A stretch of DNA of 64,000 nt, taken from Synechococcus sp. RS9909 (GTDB lineage: Bacteria > Cyanobacteriota > Cyanobacteriia > PCC-6307 > Cyanobiaceae). Below are positions 25,475 through 33,861 of this stretch, one piece after another. The notes under the pieces were generated by a model. It made no database searches, was not told where the DNA came from, and saw only the letters and a program-made list of their open reading frames with translations. Position numbers and translations under genes: made by a program. The stretch is from positions 682,001 to 746,000 of the forward strand of contig NZ_CP047943.1 in assembly GCF_014279595.1 (NCBI RefSeq), written 5' to 3'. Numbering within the stretch: the first letter of the stretch is position 1; every line of letters begins with the position of its first letter.

Positions 25475-25789
25475 TCAGGAGCGGCTGCTGCTGATCGAGG
25501 TGGTGCGCTTGGCCTTGTTCTGCTCCAGGTCGGCCTTGGCTTCCGCCAGCAGATCGGTGAAGCTCTCACCCACTTCCGAGAAGCCCTGGCCGATGCCCCG
25601 CAGCAGGCCGCCGGTGCTGTCGGCGAGGCGGATGCCCAGCTTGAGCCCCTGCTTGGTGATGGCGCGGCCCGTGTCGCCGATGGAGCGGCTGACGCGGTTT
25701 TCGCCGCCACCCACAGCCTTCACGGCGGGAGCGATGGCCACCAGGGCAGCACCGAGGCCCATGGCGATCAACAGTTCGAGTTCAAACAT
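25475..25789 (-). CDS. Small hydrophobic-hairpin protein (DUF5132-like), paralogue of 32355-32693
   Basis: 104 residues: an N-terminal hydrophobic helix (MFELELLIAMGLGAALVAIA) then a Gly-rich amphipathic region (DSTGGLLRGIGQGFSEVGES) and a charged Lys/Arg/Ser tail. It shares the first residues MFELE, the overall layout and the TGRAITKQGLKLG segment with TGRSMAKSGIKLG in the other copy, so the two are paralogues. It is convergent with the pseudo-ATPase and ends 1 bp from its stop. DUF5132 proteins often sit beside P-type ATPases. Function is unknown, probably membrane-associated. Confidence 0.72.
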   Translation of the reverse strand: MFELELLIAMGLGAALVAIAPAVKAVGGGENRVSRSIGDTGRAITKQGLKLGIRLADSTGGLLRGIGQGFSEVGESFTDLLAEAKADLEQNKAKRTTSISSSRS

Positions 25790-25902
25790 CGCGGGTTAGA
25801 AAACAACCATCACACCCTGATTGCAGCATGAAAGGGCGACGCCGTCGCGTGTTCCAGTCGTAGCCGCAGTTGTTTGTCAGCTGGTGCTGACCGATCGGTG
25901 AA

Positions 25903-26496
25903 TCAGCTGGCGCTGACCGGGCCAAGCCACTCAATGTCGCCTTTTTGCAGGGTGTAGCAGGCGGCTTCGATCCGCAGGGTTCCCTCCGCCACCCTGGAGC
26001 GCATCAGCTCACTGCCCTGGAGCAGACGCCGGGCCGCCACCCGGCTGTTGGCCCGGAAGGCCCGATCCAGCTCCGAGCCCACACCTTCCTCATCGAGGCC
26101 GCTGCGGATGTTGAGCACCAGGTCCTGCAAGGCCGGGGTCAGTGCTTCCTGGGGGGTGCAGGCCGCGGTCACCGCACCACAGCCCTCATGGCCCATCACC
26201 ACGATGAGTTGCAGGTTCAGCCCCAACACGCCGTAATCCAGGGAGCCGATCGTGTCGGTGAAGCTCGTGTTTCCGGCCGTGCGCACCACATAGAGGTCGC
26301 CGAAGCCGGCGTCGAAGAGCAGCTCCACCGGCACGCGCGAATCGGAACAGCTCACCACCGCCGCCAGCGGATGCTGGCCCTCAACCAGCTGGCGCAGCCG
26401 ATAGGAGGAAGAATGGGGATGACGGGATTCCCCCGCCATGAAGCGGGCATGGCCCTCCTGCAGCGTCTCCAGGAGCTTTTGCGGGTCATGGTTCAT
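25903..26496 (-). CDS. Beta-class carbonic anhydrase
   Basis: 197 residues with the zinc ligands of the beta class: Cys in VVSCSDSRVPVE and His/Cys in VMGHEGCGAV, plus the Asp-Arg dyad in CSDSR. ATG 26496 (MNHDPQKLLETLQEGHARFM) gives the usual N-terminal helix. It has no signal peptide, so it is predicted cytosolic. It interconverts CO2 and bicarbonate. It is divergent from the protein at 26621, inside the ATPase/pseudo-ATPase cluster, and is not the carboxysomal enzyme by context (no carboxysome genes nearby). Confidence 0.9.
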   Translation of the reverse strand: MNHDPQKLLETLQEGHARFMAGESRHPHSSSYRLRQLVEGQHPLAAVVSCSDSRVPVELLFDAGFGDLYVVRTAGNTSFTDTIGSLDYGVLGLNLQLIVVMGHEGCGAVTAACTPQEALTPALQDLVLNIRSGLDEEGVGSELDRAFRANSRVAARRLLQGSELMRSRVAEGTLRIEAACYTLQKGDIEWLGPVSAS

Positions 26497-26620
26497 CGCT
26501 GGCTGAAGGGGAATCGCTCGCGGTGGCCGCAGGGTGGCACAACAGGCCCGTTTCTGTTGTTGTCTGTTTCGGCCATTGGCTCGATCATGACGGCCATAGA
26601 CCTGCCGGCCGGTGTCCCCC

Positions 26621-27142
26621 ATGAGCGAAGAACTGGTGCCTCTCGCCAAACTGGAGACCGATCTGGGCCTGTCGCGGGCCGATGTGCTGCTCCTGCTGCA
26701 TCGCCTCAAGCTCGAGCCGGTGCGTCGTGGCCTGCGCACCTATGTGCAGGCCGCCGATGTGGCCCAGCTGCTGGCCGCTGTGGAGGCTGGTGATGCCGAA
26801 CCGGTGGCGGCCGAGCTGGTGCTCGACCCCGTCGGTGTGGAAGCATCCTTGCCTGTGCCAACCGGAGATCGCGACTGGAGAAAGGCGGAGCTCTACGCCG
26901 ATCTGAGGCTCTTCCGTGAACGGCTCGACATCCTCGAGCAGCTGGTGCGCACCGGCATTGAGGTGGAGAGTGGTGAACTCGCCGACCTGTTGCAGCTCAA
27001 GCGGCTGCCCTCGGTGGAGTCCCTGCCGGAGGGACCTGGCTTCATCCGCCGTGGTCTGCGCTGTCAGCGGATGCAGCGTCCCGGTCAGCGGGCGTCCTGG
27101 CGCTTGTTTCGTGATGGCACCGGTTGGCCGGATGCGGCATAA
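26621..27142 (+). CDS. Hypothetical protein with N-terminal helix-turn-helix-like region
   Basis: 173 residues. VPLAKLETDLGLSRADVLLLLHRLKLEPVRRGLRTYV resembles an excisionase/MerR-type winged helix-turn-helix, followed by an Ala/Val/Glu-rich coiled-coil-like region. I do not recognise the family. It ends convergently 58 bp inside the pseudo-ATPase gene at 27085. A regulatory role for the cluster is possible but unproven. Confidence 0.6.
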   Translation: MSEELVPLAKLETDLGLSRADVLLLLHRLKLEPVRRGLRTYVQAADVAQLLAAVEAGDAEPVAAELVLDPVGVEASLPVPTGDRDWRKAELYADLRLFRERLDILEQLVRTGIEVESGELADLLQLKRLPSVESLPEGPGFIRRGLRCQRMQRPGQRASWRLFRDGTGWPDAA

Positions 27143-29247
27143 CCCGCCGTCTGCACGCTCAGAATGTTGTTGAGCTCCGCCAGCAACATCGGCAGGTCGT
27201 AGAAGAGGATCGCTTGCATCGGCGCGATCCAGCCGCTGGCGGTGACCAAGGCGGTGGCGATCTGGGTGCCGGTGATCAGGCTGAAGTTGCCGGTTTCCGC
27301 CTGTTGCAGGCGCCGGCTCATGGTCACCAGGCGCGGCAGCCAGGAGGCATTGGTGGGGATCATCAGATCGCAGAGCCGCGCCACCATCAGGCTGTCGTCG
27401 GGGGTGGTCATGCCCATCGACACGTCGGCCTGCTCCAAAGCGGCCAGATCCTGGAGCAGGTAGCCCATGTAGGCAACCCCGTTGCTGCCGTTGCCCTGAA
27501 GACGACGGATCAGGGCGAGGCGTGCTTCGGCATCACAAGCACCATGCCGCTGGTCATCGGGGAGCTGCAGCGCTTCGGTGCAGGTTTCCAGCTGGTCGTC
27601 GGGAAGCGACGACACCACATGCAAGCGGATGCCGAGCTGATGGAGCATGTCGGCAGCCTCCAGCCAGTGCTCATCCGGCAGGAATTGCAGCACAATCCGC
27701 CCGATGCAGGCACCGTTACGGCTCAGTCGCAGGGGTGTCAGCAGATCGTCGGGCCGTTCCGCTTCGATCACCACATTGTCGCCAGCTCGGGTGCGCACGC
27801 TGTAACGACGCCCGTCCGCCTCGATCGCCACGGAGGTGATCGCCGTTGGCGTTTCGATCTCCTGCAGCTGCCGGGTCCAGATCGCCATGCCATCGATGCC
27901 GCTCAACCAGCTCTGAATGCCGGCGAGCAGGCGGAGCAGCTCCCCGTTGTTCGGATCGGCACCCGGGGCCGTTTCTTCCTTCAGTCGCATGCCGCCGGCC
28001 TGATTCAGGCAGCTCTGGGTCACCACCAGGTGGCGGATGCGTCCCAGGCTGCTGAGCACATTCGGGTTGCGGATCCGCACCTTGTGCAGGGCCAGGTCGG
28101 CCACGGCGGTGAGCCTGGAGGCGGTGACGCTGTCGCTCCAGTTGTGCAGCGGACTGAAACGGAGTGCCGCCAGGGCAATCTCCTTCGACCCCCGCGCCAG
28201 CATCACGCCGCCACCGGCCAGCAGCAGCGGACTCATCCAGTCGGAGAGTCGCTGCAGGCGCCGATCGAGCACCCCGGTTTCGATCCGGCTGCGGTCGTGC
28301 TGCTCATGCAGCAGGGCGTAGGTGGGATCGCTGATCAGCGCCTCGCTCAGTTCGAGGGTCCCCTGGCCGCGGATCACCAGAGACCCGGTGGGAATCACCT
28401 CGCCTCGCTTCAGCCAGCGCGGATGCCAGTGGCCGTTGATGTGGCGATTGCTCACCAGCAAACGGCCCGATACCAGCGTCGAGCGCAGGGGGCAGAGCTG
28501 CTGGCCATGAATCAGGTAGCGCTGGCCCGGTTTGGCCTGGGCCAGGGGGATCGGATCGGCCGCACTGTCTGGCGGTTGCAGTTGCACCACCCGGCCGAGA
28601 CGCGCCAGTAGGCGGTCGCCATCCACAACGTCTTCCTCCGGTTGCATCACCCCCTGCACGGCACCGGTGGCATCGTGAATGCCGAGATCGGTGAGGGTTT
28701 CGCGGGGCAGACCCTCCAGGAGCATGGCGGTGGAAAAGCCCAGCTCCAGGGTCTCCACATCGAGCCGGCCCTGCCGGAGTTGCCTCAGGGCGGCATGGAT
28801 CCGGGGCCAGAGCAGCAGGGAGGAGAGACCCAGCAGCAGGGTGAGCGGCAGGGGGGTGATGGCATCGATCAGGAGGATCGAGGCGCAGGAGAGACCATGG
28901 CGGATCAGGGGCCGTCCGGGTGCGAACAGGGACTGTTCCGGATCAGCGAGGTCGAGGCCGCTTCCCGGGAGCGGGGGCGTCAGTGCCCGCTCCAGCAGCG
29001 TTTTCAGGTCGCGCCGATGCTGCGGCGGGTAGTGGAGACAGATGCTTCCCGCCAGCGGATTGATCCGGAAGCCGCGCAACCAGTGACAGCTGCTCAGGGT
29101 GAGCCGGCAGTGGTGCAGCAGGGTGGAATCGAGCCGGTTGCTCACCGGTTCCCCGGCGGGGTTCAGGCCATGGCAACGCACCCGCAGCCGTCCGGGCAGG
29201 TCGCTGACCTGGGTCCAGTGCCGGGAGTGGGCAAGGTCGGCAACCAC
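27085..29247 (-). CDS. Second P-type ATPase-like pseudoenzyme with basic HMA-like domain
   Basis: 720 residues from a GTG start. The N-terminal domain has VSDLPGRLRVRCHGL and FRINPLAGSICLHY, the same pattern as the other CoBaHMA-like domains. Membrane helices lie around residues 118-152 and 345-375, with C-terminal membrane segments. At the phosphorylation site the sequence is VVTQSCLNQ (Thr410 for Asp), and the GDGxND position reads GYLLQD, so ATP-driven phosphoenzyme formation is not expected. It is the last gene of a leftward unit with the intact ATPase and the small HMA protein. It is unlike the pseudo-ATPase at 23347 in sequence detail but identical in architecture. A role as a partner or regulatory subunit is inferred. 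Confidence 0.8.
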   Translation of the reverse strand: MVADLAHSRHWTQVSDLPGRLRVRCHGLNPAGEPVSNRLDSTLLHHCRLTLSSCHWLRGFRINPLAGSICLHYPPQHRRDLKTLLERALTPPLPGSGLDLADPEQSLFAPGRPLIRHGLSCASILLIDAITPLPLTLLLGLSSLLLWPRIHAALRQLRQGRLDVETLELGFSTAMLLEGLPRETLTDLGIHDATGAVQGVMQPEEDVVDGDRLLARLGRVVQLQPPDSAADPIPLAQAKPGQRYLIHGQQLCPLRSTLVSGRLLVSNRHINGHWHPRWLKRGEVIPTGSLVIRGQGTLELSEALISDPTYALLHEQHDRSRIETGVLDRRLQRLSDWMSPLLLAGGGVMLARGSKEIALAALRFSPLHNWSDSVTASRLTAVADLALHKVRIRNPNVLSSLGRIRHLVVTQSCLNQAGGMRLKEETAPGADPNNGELLRLLAGIQSWLSGIDGMAIWTRQLQEIETPTAITSVAIEADGRRYSVRTRAGDNVVIEAERPDDLLTPLRLSRNGACIGRIVLQFLPDEHWLEAADMLHQLGIRLHVVSSLPDDQLETCTEALQLPDDQRHGACDAEARLALIRRLQGNGSNGVAYMGYLLQDLAALEQADVSMGMTTPDDSLMVARLCDLMIPTNASWLPRLVTMSRRLQQAETGNFSLITGTQIATALVTASGWIAPMQAILFYDLPMLLAELNNILSVQTAGYAASGQPVPSRNKRQDAR

Positions 29248-29290
29248 AGCAGAAGAGCGTGCACGTCGGGGGCGCTTCAGTGCGCTGAAT

Positions 29291-29839
29291 TCAGTGCGCT
29301 GAAGCGATGAAGGGGCGCCGCAACAGAAAGGCCAGTTCGATCAACCAGGCCGCGAGCAGCAGCAGCAGGGTGCCTGGAGAGAGGGGGAGCAGGAGGCCGG
29401 GCAGCCCGATCAGGATCAGGCTGAAGGCTGTGAGGGTGAGAAGCAAACTGAGGGAGACGGTCATCAGGTTGGTCAGGCCACCCAGCAAGGCCACCAGCCA
29501 TCGCCAGCGCCGCTCAGGCCTCTGATGCAGCGGCGTGGCGATGTTGCGCAGGGGAATCGTGATCAGCTCCGGTGCCGGAGCTGCAGCGCCGATCTCCTCC
29601 AGTGCGGCCACCAGAGCCATGGCCGCCGGTTGCCAGGCTTGGTCGTTGCCGGCAGTGATCCCGGAGATCACCACCGACTGGGCGATTGGATTGAGCCGAA
29701 ACCGGAACGGTGTTCCCGTGAGCCTGACCCGCAGGGTGTCAGCGAGGGCCGACCAGTCGATCGGCTCCTCAAACCGAAGGGAGTAGCGCCGACGCCCCCG
29801 GCCGCGATGACGAAGCCTGAGGCAGTCGACAGCACTCAT
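29291..29839 (-). CDS. Small basic HMA-like domain protein with C-terminal membrane helices
   Basis: 182 residues. The first 95 residues form an HMA-like domain with RLRHRGRGRRRYSLRF and FRFRLNPIAQSVVISG, which match the basic edge and the Asn-Pro strand of CoBaHMA. Two hydrophobic segments follow (about 114-142 and 150-170). Its ATG overlaps the stop of the intact ATPase (ATGA), so the two are translationally coupled, and the pseudo-ATPase follows 43 bp downstream. It may be an accessory subunit that recruits anionic membrane lipid or ligand. This is inferred from domain family. Confidence 0.7.
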   Translation of the reverse strand: MSAVDCLRLRHRGRGRRRYSLRFEEPIDWSALADTLRVRLTGTPFRFRLNPIAQSVVISGITAGNDQAWQPAAMALVAALEEIGAAAPAPELITIPLRNIATPLHQRPERRWRWLVALLGGLTNLMTVSLSLLLTLTAFSLILIGLPGLLLPLSPGTLLLLLAAWLIELAFLLRRPFIASAH

Positions 29840-32346
29840 GCGGCAGCGAGCGCTTCGGGCACATACACCTTGCGGCGATCGCAGTAGCTCCAGCTGTGGC
29901 CATCGGGATCGTTCTCCCGGCTCCAGCGGTGCAGTTCACCCTTGCGACGCAATGAGCTCAGTTGCTGGTGGCTGGTGCCGAGCCGTTGGGCCAGTTCCCT
30001 GGCGCGCAGGGGCTGGATCGCCGTTTCGGTGACGGCGACGTCCGTTGCGGTGCTGGCGTCGCTGCGGCCGGGGCGTGCCTGCCGCACGCTGCCGTCCTCC
30101 AGTTCGGGCAGGGGTTCCGGGCGGAACTGCAGCGTGCGCATGGCATTGCCCGCTGCCACCAGGGAGGAGCCGTTGTTGATCAGAACGGCGGCCACCGGGC
30201 CGAGCGGGAAGAAGGTGCCGATCACCAGGGCGGTGAGGTTGGGCACTCCCACGATGCCGATGTTCTGGTTGATCAGCTTGAAAGTGCGACGCGAGAGGTC
30301 CTGCGCCACGATCAAGCCCGACACCTTGTCGTTGGTGAGCACGATGTCGGCGGTTTCACGGGCCAGATCGCTGCCGGAGGCAAACGACACCGACACATCG
30401 GCATAGGCCAGGGCGGCGGAATCGTTGATGCCGTCACCGACAAACACCACCCGACGCCCCTGCTCCTTGAAGCTCTTCACCAGCTCGGCCTTCTGGTCTG
30501 GCAGGGCCTCGGCGTGCACCTCTTCGGGATAAAGACCGAGGCGTTCGGCCACCGCATGGGCCACGGTTGCCACGTCGCCCGTGAGCATGTGGGCTTCGAT
30601 GCCGCGACGATGCAGCTCCTGCACCAGGGCCTTGCTGTCGGGCCGCAGCTCATCAGCGGCGTGGAAGACGGCCGCCATGGCGCCATCGACAGCCAGATAC
30701 ACGGGGGTGGAGGCATTCAGCTCGGAGCGCTCCGGCAGCTTCGGCTCGCTCAGGCCTTCCTCATGCAGCAGGCGCGCGTTGCCGATCAGCACCTGGTGTC
30801 CGTCGATCACGGCGGCCACACCCCGGCCGATGCGGTAATCCCATGCGTCCGGTTTGACACCAGCCACGCCTTCGGCGGCGGCGAACTGGATGATCGATTC
30901 GGCGATCGGGTGGTTCAGACCCTGTTCGGCGCTGGCAGCCAGGCGAATCAGTTGTTCGCGGGTGTAGGCATCGTTGAGCACATCCAGGTGCACCACCGAG
31001 GGGTGGCCCTGGGTGAGGGTGCCGGTCTTGTCGAAAACCACCACATCCACATCGTTGAGCAGCTCGAGGGCGCGGCCGCTGCGGATCAACAGGCCCTGGC
31101 TGCCGGCGCGGGTGAGGGCCGCCATGATCGCGGTGGGCACCGACACCCGCAGACCGGTGCCGAGGTCGAACATCAGCAAGGATGCCGCCGCCGCCAGATT
31201 GCCGGCACTGAGCAGGAGCGAAACCCCGGCAAGGGCGAGTGTCGGCAACACGAAGCGGTTGGCAATCCGCGCTGCCACGTTGCCCACACGGGTGTCGAAC
31301 ACCGGGGCCGAATCGATCATCGCCGTGATCTGGCCGATCCGGGTCTGTTCGCCCACGGCGGTGGCCCGCATGATCAGGGTGCCTTCGAGAAGAATGAATC
31401 CAGCCAGCACCTCATCGCCGGCTTCGGCATGGCGTGGCACGGATTCACCGGTGAGCTTCACCACATCGAAGCTCACTTCTCCCTTCTCCACCTCACCATC
31501 CACGGGGATGCTGTCGCCGGGATAGAAGATCAGGCGATCACCGAGTTCCACCTCAGAACTGGGGATGACCGTTTCTTGGCCCGCGTCATCGAGCCGGCGC
31601 ACGTCGGCCTGGAGGCTGGCGAGCAGATCGGTGCTGGCGGAATGGGCAATGCGCTGAGTCGCATCGCGAACGGCTTCGCCGCCCTCGATCATGCTGATCA
31701 TCAGCGCTGGGCCCGTCAGGAAACCCTCCAGGCTGTGGATTGTCACCGCCAGGGCATCGAGAGCGTCCACATTGATGCGGCGCTCCTGACGCAGGCCGTC
31801 CCAGGCTCGCTTGAAGCTGAGGCGCGCGGCCACCAGGATGAAGGCGGCCACCGCCAGGGGAGGCAGCGACAGCGGACCCGCCAACAGGGCCAAGGCCAGT
31901 GAGCTCACCGGCAGCACAATCCGGGAGGGAACAAAGGGTTCCTCTTCGTCTGCCTCAGCGGCTTGGTCCGCCGCTCCGGCCGGCGTGGCGTCAATCGCCA
32001 CCTCGTCGAGACGATGATCGCCGCTGCGGGGCAGCTGCTCGAGCCAGGCTTGAAGCTGCTGCTCATTCCAACTCTGGGCGGTTGGAGCCAGTTGCAGCAC
32101 AAGGCAAGCACCGATGCGGTTGTGGCGCACGCTGCTGATCTCTGCCTGAGTCTCGATCCATCGGGCCAGTCGTTGGCTCTCGGGATCGGTGCTGGGCAGG
32201 CGCAGACGCAGGCGCGGGCCGCAGCGGTGGACGATCTGGATGTCGTTGGCATGCCAGGGGGGTAAGGCCCTGGCAGTGGGAACGGCCTTCAGGCCGGAAC
32301 GACGCCCGTCTGGTGACGGGCTATCGACTGCGATGGAAACTGCCAC
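29836..32346 (-). CDS. P-type ATPase with basic HMA-like N-domain, no CPx motif, C-terminal HTH-like tail
   Basis: 836 residues from a GTG start. N-domain (about 36-112): VHRCGPRLRLRL and VRHNRIGACLVLQL. Catalytic motifs are intact: KLTGESVP (Glu301), FDKTGTLTQG (Asp439), LNHPIAES, MLTGD and VGDGINDSAALAYADV. In the sixth-helix position where P1B metal ATPases have CPx, this protein reads MFDLGTGLRVSVPTAIM: CPC is replaced by LGT (about 395-397), so classical Cu/Zn coordination is unlikely. The last 60 residues resemble a helix-turn-helix (RARELAQRLGTSHQQLSSLR) with a Trp-rich tail. First gene after the DUF5132-like gene (9 bp away) in a leftward unit. Substrate unknown. Confidence 0.88.
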   Translation of the reverse strand: MAVSIAVDSPSPDGRRSGLKAVPTARALPPWHANDIQIVHRCGPRLRLRLPSTDPESQRLARWIETQAEISSVRHNRIGACLVLQLAPTAQSWNEQQLQAWLEQLPRSGDHRLDEVAIDATPAGAADQAAEADEEEPFVPSRIVLPVSSLALALLAGPLSLPPLAVAAFILVAARLSFKRAWDGLRQERRINVDALDALAVTIHSLEGFLTGPALMISMIEGGEAVRDATQRIAHSASTDLLASLQADVRRLDDAGQETVIPSSEVELGDRLIFYPGDSIPVDGEVEKGEVSFDVVKLTGESVPRHAEAGDEVLAGFILLEGTLIMRATAVGEQTRIGQITAMIDSAPVFDTRVGNVAARIANRFVLPTLALAGVSLLLSAGNLAAAASLLMFDLGTGLRVSVPTAIMAALTRAGSQGLLIRSGRALELLNDVDVVVFDKTGTLTQGHPSVVHLDVLNDAYTREQLIRLAASAEQGLNHPIAESIIQFAAAEGVAGVKPDAWDYRIGRGVAAVIDGHQVLIGNARLLHEEGLSEPKLPERSELNASTPVYLAVDGAMAAVFHAADELRPDSKALVQELHRRGIEAHMLTGDVATVAHAVAERLGLYPEEVHAEALPDQKAELVKSFKEQGRRVVFVGDGINDSAALAYADVSVSFASGSDLARETADIVLTNDKVSGLIVAQDLSRRTFKLINQNIGIVGVPNLTALVIGTFFPLGPVAAVLINNGSSLVAAGNAMRTLQFRPEPLPELEDGSVRQARPGRSDASTATDVAVTETAIQPLRARELAQRLGTSHQQLSSLRRKGELHRWSRENDPDGHSWSYCDRRKVYVPEALAAA

Positions 32347-32354
32347 TGATGCCG

Positions 32355-32693
32355 TTACTCCACCGTCACTTCGGTGGTCGCAGTCGAGGCTTTGCTGGCC
32401 TTGGCCGGTGTGGCGGCACTGTCGTCGCTGCCCTGCATTTCGTGGCGGGCTTCCGCCACCAGGTCGCCGATCGATTCGGCCGCTTCAGCGGCCCCCTTGG
32501 CCACGCCTCGGGCTGCTGCTCCAGCCGCACCGGCCACGGTGACGCCCAGTTTGATGCCGCTCTTGGCCATGGAGCGACCGGTGTTGTTCATGGAATCTCC
32601 GAGCTGGGGATTACCAAAGCGTCTGACCATCGGCGCCAGGGCCACCAACCCGGCACCCACGCCAAACGCCAGAACTGTTTCCAGCTCAAACAT
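32355..32693 (-). CDS. Small hydrophobic-hairpin protein (DUF5132-like), second copy
   Basis: 112 residues. MFELETVLAFGVGAGLVALA opens the first helix, then TGRSMAKSGIKLGVTVAG and AARGVAKGAAEAAESIGDLV form a Gly/Ala-rich helix of glycine-zipper character, followed by an acidic, Ser/Thr/Lys-rich tail. It is a paralogue of 25475-25789. It stands 9 bp upstream of the intact ATPase on the same strand, so it is the likely first gene of the ATPase operon. ATG 32693 was chosen because MFELE matches the start of the paralogue. Confidence 0.75.
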   Translation of the reverse strand: MFELETVLAFGVGAGLVALAPMVRRFGNPQLGDSMNNTGRSMAKSGIKLGVTVAGAAGAAARGVAKGAAEAAESIGDLVAEARHEMQGSDDSAATPAKASKASTATTEVTVE

Positions 32694-32811
32694 GAATCCA
32701 GAGGCCATTGACGAAGCCGAGCTTACGCTGATCTGCTGAAATGTGGTGATTCTGCGCAACCCACTCAGGGAGTTGGTATTGGGCCACACATCCAACCGTG
32801 ATCCGGGCGCG

Positions 32812-33861
32812 ATGGCTGTGGTGTTGCTGGTGGCAGATCAGCCCCAACAGGCTCTGGACCTCGTGATGGCCCAGCAGCGGCTTGCCGCTTCGGGGCTGGT
32901 GGTGCTCGATCTCAATGGCGAGACCAGTCACCTGCTTGAGGGGCGTGATCTCCAGGGCGGCAGCCTGCGCTGGGAGGCCTTTGTGGCCCAGGAGCATGCG
33001 GCGGCCCTCTGGCCCGACCTGGAGGGGCCCTTGCGGCCCTGGGCGGCGATGCTCGGGCTGTCGATCGACTCGCCGACACCTCCCTGGCTGGTTCCCGGTC
33101 TGGAGGATCTCCAGCGCGTGCTCTGGCTGGCGGACCGTCTGGCGGTGTCGATGGCGGATCCCGAGGTTCAGACGGTCACGCTGGTGCTGCCGCCCCTGGC
33201 CCAGGCCTTGCCGCTTCTGCGGCTGGCCCAACGGGCGCCGGAGCTGATCCTCAGCCTCTGGGATCCCCTGCTGAATTGGTGGAGCGACACCCGTCAGCGC
33301 CTGTCCCACCTCGAGTTGGTGCTGCGTTTGCAGTTACCCAGCGCCGAATCCCTGCGTCCTCCCACGCCATGGCTGGAGCGGTGCCGGTTGTTGGCCGCCC
33401 TTCTGAACAACGAACAACGTCTTGATGTGGTGTTGGCCCTCAGCGGCGATGCCGACTCCTGGCCGCTGCAGCGTCGCCGCCTGGCGGCGTTGCCCTTGAG
33501 CGGCTACCCCCTGCATCGCCTCTGGATCCAGGGACAGGGCTGGTCGACGCCGCTGTTGGAGGGCTGGTCGCCGCCGATGCTGCTGGGCGGCACCTCGCCC
33601 GCGAATCAAGAGGATCCACTGGTGACCCTGTTGGCGCAGGAGGCACCACGGATCAACCTCACCGATTGGGAGGACCAGCTCTGCCGCGTGTTCGCCCCTG
33701 GCGTTGGCCGAGGGGACCTGCGTGTGCAGCAGCAGGAGGACGCTCTGGTGATCTCCGCTTTGGGGCAGCGGCGGATCATTGCCCTGCCGGAGGCCTGCCG
33801 TCAGCGCGAACCCGCTTCCGCCAGGGTCTGTGCACCCTTCGTGGAGGTGGTGTTTCGCTGA
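32812..33861 (+). CDS. Degenerate ArsA-like protein (C-terminal HSP20-like domain, no P-loop)
   Basis: About 349 residues. The C-terminal segment (LRVQQQEDALVISALGQRRI and ALPEACRQREP) resembles the HSP20-like domain that closes ArsA-type anion-transport ATPases. The N-terminal part has the Leu/Val-rich strands of such a protein but I find no GKGGVGKT-type P-loop, so ATP hydrolysis is not expected. It is divergent from the DUF5132-like gene and convergent with the small HMA protein at 33801, overlapping it by 61 bp. The ArsA link is from recognition of the end domain only and needs a profile search. The GTG at 32743 would lengthen it. Confidence 0.5.
   Translation: MAVVLLVADQPQQALDLVMAQQRLAASGLVVLDLNGETSHLLEGRDLQGGSLRWEAFVAQEHAAALWPDLEGPLRPWAAMLGLSIDSPTPPWLVPGLEDLQRVLWLADRLAVSMADPEVQTVTLVLPPLAQALPLLRLAQRAPELILSLWDPLLNWWSDTRQRLSHLELVLRLQLPSAESLRPPTPWLERCRLLAALLNNEQRLDVVLALSGDADSWPLQRRRLAALPLSGYPLHRLWIQGQGWSTPLLEGWSPPMLLGGTSPANQEDPLVTLLAQEAPRINLTDWEDQLCRVFAPGVGRGDLRVQQQEDALVISALGQRRIIALPEACRQREPASARVCAPFVEVVFR

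Noticed and set aside
29962-31902. Long open frame on the plus strand opposite the P-type ATPase (646 codons)
   Set aside because: Low-complexity His/Gly/Gln-rich translation, no family features; the ATPase frame is intact and motif-bearing.
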